43,220 nucleotides of DNA from Myxococcales bacterium (lineage in GTDB: Bacteria > Myxococcota_A > Bradymonadia > UBA7976 > UBA1532), in assembly GCA_002731825.1 (NCBI GenBank), contig PCCS01000061.1, positions 1 through 43,220 of the forward strand, in the 5' to 3' direction. Position 1 is the first letter of the stretch. The number at the start of each line of letters is the position of its first letter. Below, in pieces: positions 41,900 through 43,220 of this stretch. The translations under genes and the position numbers were made by a program. The notes under the pieces were generated by a model. It had not been told where the DNA came from, did not search any database, and saw only the letters and a program-made list of their open reading frames with translations.

Positions 41900-42043
41900 C
41901 GTCTAAAATAGTACGGAATACTTTGAACAAACTACTGGTTATTTGTGCACCCAACCCTTTGTTAGGCGGAGCACTTTTGGTGATTCCAATACGTGTTCGG
42001 ATTGACCAAATAGAACCAAATTATTGACCTGAGGAAAGATTCA

Positions 42044-43084
42044 ATGCTTCGACATATTTCATTCTGCCTTGTGCTGCTCTACGCAAGTTCATCTTTTGCA
42101 AAAGGGACCTGTGATTCACTGCCCACCTTAAAATCGGAGGAGATTGTAGCGCGTTATGCAGATCAGACGGTCAAGTTGTCGGAGGTTGATGCCCTGATCG
42201 CTGATCGGTTGTGCGCTGCAAAAAAAGAGTACGACAAAAAGGTAAACGAGTTACGCCAAGAGCTCGTCGATGAATTAATTACGAGACGACTCCTTACTCT
42301 GGAGGCTGAGAAGCAGGGCAAATCAGGTATCGATGAATTGTTGGTCGCTGAAGTAAAAGCCAGTATGAAAGTTCCAGACGACTCTATGCTACGAGCCGAA
42401 TATGATCGAGTGAAGGATCGTTTGGAAGGGGTGACTTTTGATGCTGTCAAAGGAAAGATCCGAGAGTTTCTGACGCAGCAGGAGCGACAGAAGGCCACCA
42501 TGGCCTATATCGACAAACTTAAGGGCGTCCACAAAGCTTCGACGAACCTTCCGGTCTACAGAGTGAAAGTCAAAACAGAGGGGCCGAGCAAGGGGCCTGT
42601 CGATGCTAAAGTGGTCATTCTAGAGTTTGCCGACTTCGAATGTCCTTACTGTGTGCGCGGCAATGACACTCTTAATGAACTGCTAAAGAAGTATCCCAAA
42701 GATGTCCGAGTGGTCTTCAAAGATTTTCCACTCGATTTCCATCAGAACGCTGTCCCCGCAGCCGTCGGAGTGAGATGTGCTGGTCAACAAAAGAAATATT
42801 GGGAAATGCATGCAAAAATGTTTGAGAGCTATGACAGCCTCAGTGCTGAAAAGATCAACGCCTTGGCCGTAGATGTTGGCCTTGATATGAAGGATTTTTC
42901 GACCTGCATGGCCGATCCAAAGCACGCTGAGGCAGTAAAAGCAGACCAACAAGAAGGTGCATCTTATGGAGTTGAAGGTACGCCCGCATTCTTCGTAAAC
43001 GGGATTCCGCTTAGTGGGGCGCAGCCTCTGAGTGCATTTGCAGACCTTGTTGAAAGAGAGCTAAAGCGCCAGCCGCAGAAATAA
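42044..43084 (+). CDS. exported DsbA-like thiol oxidoreductase with SurA-like N-terminal region
   Basis: A 346-aa exported protein. GAGGA lies eight bases before ATG 42044, and the signal peptide is MLRHISFCLVLLYASSSFA. Residues 30-165 are helical with a SurA-N/PpiC-chaperone-like pattern (EEIVARYADQTVKLSEVDALI, then RQELVDELITRRLLTLEAEKQGKS), but no isomerase domain is present. Residues of about 185-340 form a Thioredoxin_4/DsbA domain with C200-PY-C203 in FADFECPYCVRGN and the cis-Pro loop GVEGTPAFFVNG. It should form or shuffle disulfides in the periplasm, useful for the Cys-rich lipoproteins in this window. It has its own upstream gap of 144 bp and a strong hairpin at its 3' end. Confidence 0.88.
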   Translation: MLRHISFCLVLLYASSSFAKGTCDSLPTLKSEEIVARYADQTVKLSEVDALIADRLCAAKKEYDKKVNELRQELVDELITRRLLTLEAEKQGKSGIDELLVAEVKASMKVPDDSMLRAEYDRVKDRLEGVTFDAVKGKIREFLTQQERQKATMAYIDKLKGVHKASTNLPVYRVKVKTEGPSKGPVDAKVVILEFADFECPYCVRGNDTLNELLKKYPKDVRVVFKDFPLDFHQNAVPAAVGVRCAGQQKKYWEMHAKMFESYDSLSAEKINALAVDVGLDMKDFSTCMADPKHAEAVKADQQEGASYGVEGTPAFFVNGIPLSGAQPLSAFADLVERELKRQPQK

Positions 43085-43099
43085 CGCGTGGCGCTTTAG
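43061..43099 (+). terminator. 11-bp perfect stem at the end of the DsbA-like gene
   Basis: CTAAAGCGCCA (43061-43071) pairs perfectly with TGGCGCTTTAG (43089-43099), with a 17-base loop. The 5' arm lies in the last codons of the gene and the stop codon (43082-43084) is in the loop. TTTT follows at 43104-43107. It is probably a bidirectional intrinsic terminator between this gene and the convergent gene ending at 43112. Confidence 0.65.
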
Positions 43100-43111
43100 A
43101 CTCATTTTCAC

Positions 43112-43220
43112 TTAGCGAGATGCGATCCGAGGGGCTCGATTCTGTCTTTGTACAGCGATGCGAGTGCCGCCGTCTCGTGCGACGCGAAAGTCGGCGAATC
43201 CGCGCCTTGGGACCATAATA
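43112..43220 (-). CDS. 3' end of an unidentified gene, cut by the window edge
   Basis: The minus-strand frame read from 43219 to the TAA at 43112 encodes 35 residues (MVPRRGFADFRVARDGGTR, then IAVQRQNRAPRIASR) with no stop. Composition is Arg-rich. The convergent position, 28 bp from the DsbA-like stop and beyond a bidirectional hairpin, makes a real gene end plausible. I do not recognise the protein. Confidence 0.35.
   Translation of the reverse strand, partial: IMVPRRGFADFRVARDGGTRIAVQRQNRAPRIASR

Overview
The window looks like chromosomal DNA from a Gram-negative bacterium of the Myxococcota/deltaproteobacterial type. This is an inference from gene content. There are many short-spacer lipoproteins with a signal peptide, a lipobox Cys and an acidic or Gly-rich linker. 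There are also two Hanks-type Ser/Thr kinases (one fused to an AAA ATPase and TPR repeats), FG-GAP and Cys-rich secreted proteins with Gly-Gly-Ala linkers, c-type cytochromes and Tat-exported redox enzymes. Base composition appears balanced, lower than in classical myxobacteria, so a Bradymonadales-like lineage is one possibility. I saw no tRNA, rRNA, IS element, phage gene or CRISPR array.

Layout. 58-1264 (-): UbiG-like methyltransferase and a small membrane protein. 1265-2050: gene-poor, with palindromes and a doubtful small ORF. 2051-4196: TIGR01777-type epimerase translationally coupled to an SRPBCC protein, facing a PlsC-type acyltransferase. 4440-11129 (+): a 1027-aa beta-propeller/di-CXXCH lipoprotein, a Cys-rich GGA-repeat lipoprotein, and a two-gene molybdenum hydroxylase (2Fe-2S subunit plus Tat-exported catalytic subunit). 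11272-13326 (+): MepA-like murein endopeptidase with LysM repeats. 13383-20766 (-): a probable operon of a cytochrome c lipoprotein, a CXXCH protein of the DUF1549/1592 type, a small lipoprotein and a Tat-exported DUF1501 protein, followed by a GH36-like lipoprotein in which the expected acid/base Asp reads as Asn. 20980-24936 (+): FG-GAP lipoprotein. 24949-30894 (+): a tight run of STPK-AAA-TPR regulator, NRDE protein, DUF692/MNIO enzyme and its partner protein. 31081-32412 (+): a lipoprotein with four Cys-rich modules. 32466-37725: GtrA, TPR protein, SerA, short asparaginase, FMN-dependent 2-hydroxyacid oxidase and a second kinase. 37726-38328: AT-rich intergenic region with a perfect palindrome. 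38329-43084: lipoprotein MsrA, a lipocalin-like/Svf1-like secreted protein, a methyltransferase coupled to a glyoxalase-II-like hydrolase, and a secreted DsbA-like thiol oxidoreductase. 43112-end (-): the end of an unidentified gene.

Two themes connect the genes. The first is oxidative chemistry and electron transfer outside the cytoplasm: three heme-binding proteins, two Tat substrates, DsbA and MsrA. The second, and the best candidate for something undescribed, is the kinase-NRDE-MNIO-partner run next to a secreted four-module Cys-rich lipoprotein. MNIO enzymes with partner proteins are known to modify cysteines in ribosomal peptides. No short precursor peptide is visible here, so the large Cys-rich lipoprotein is a testable, unproven substrate candidate.
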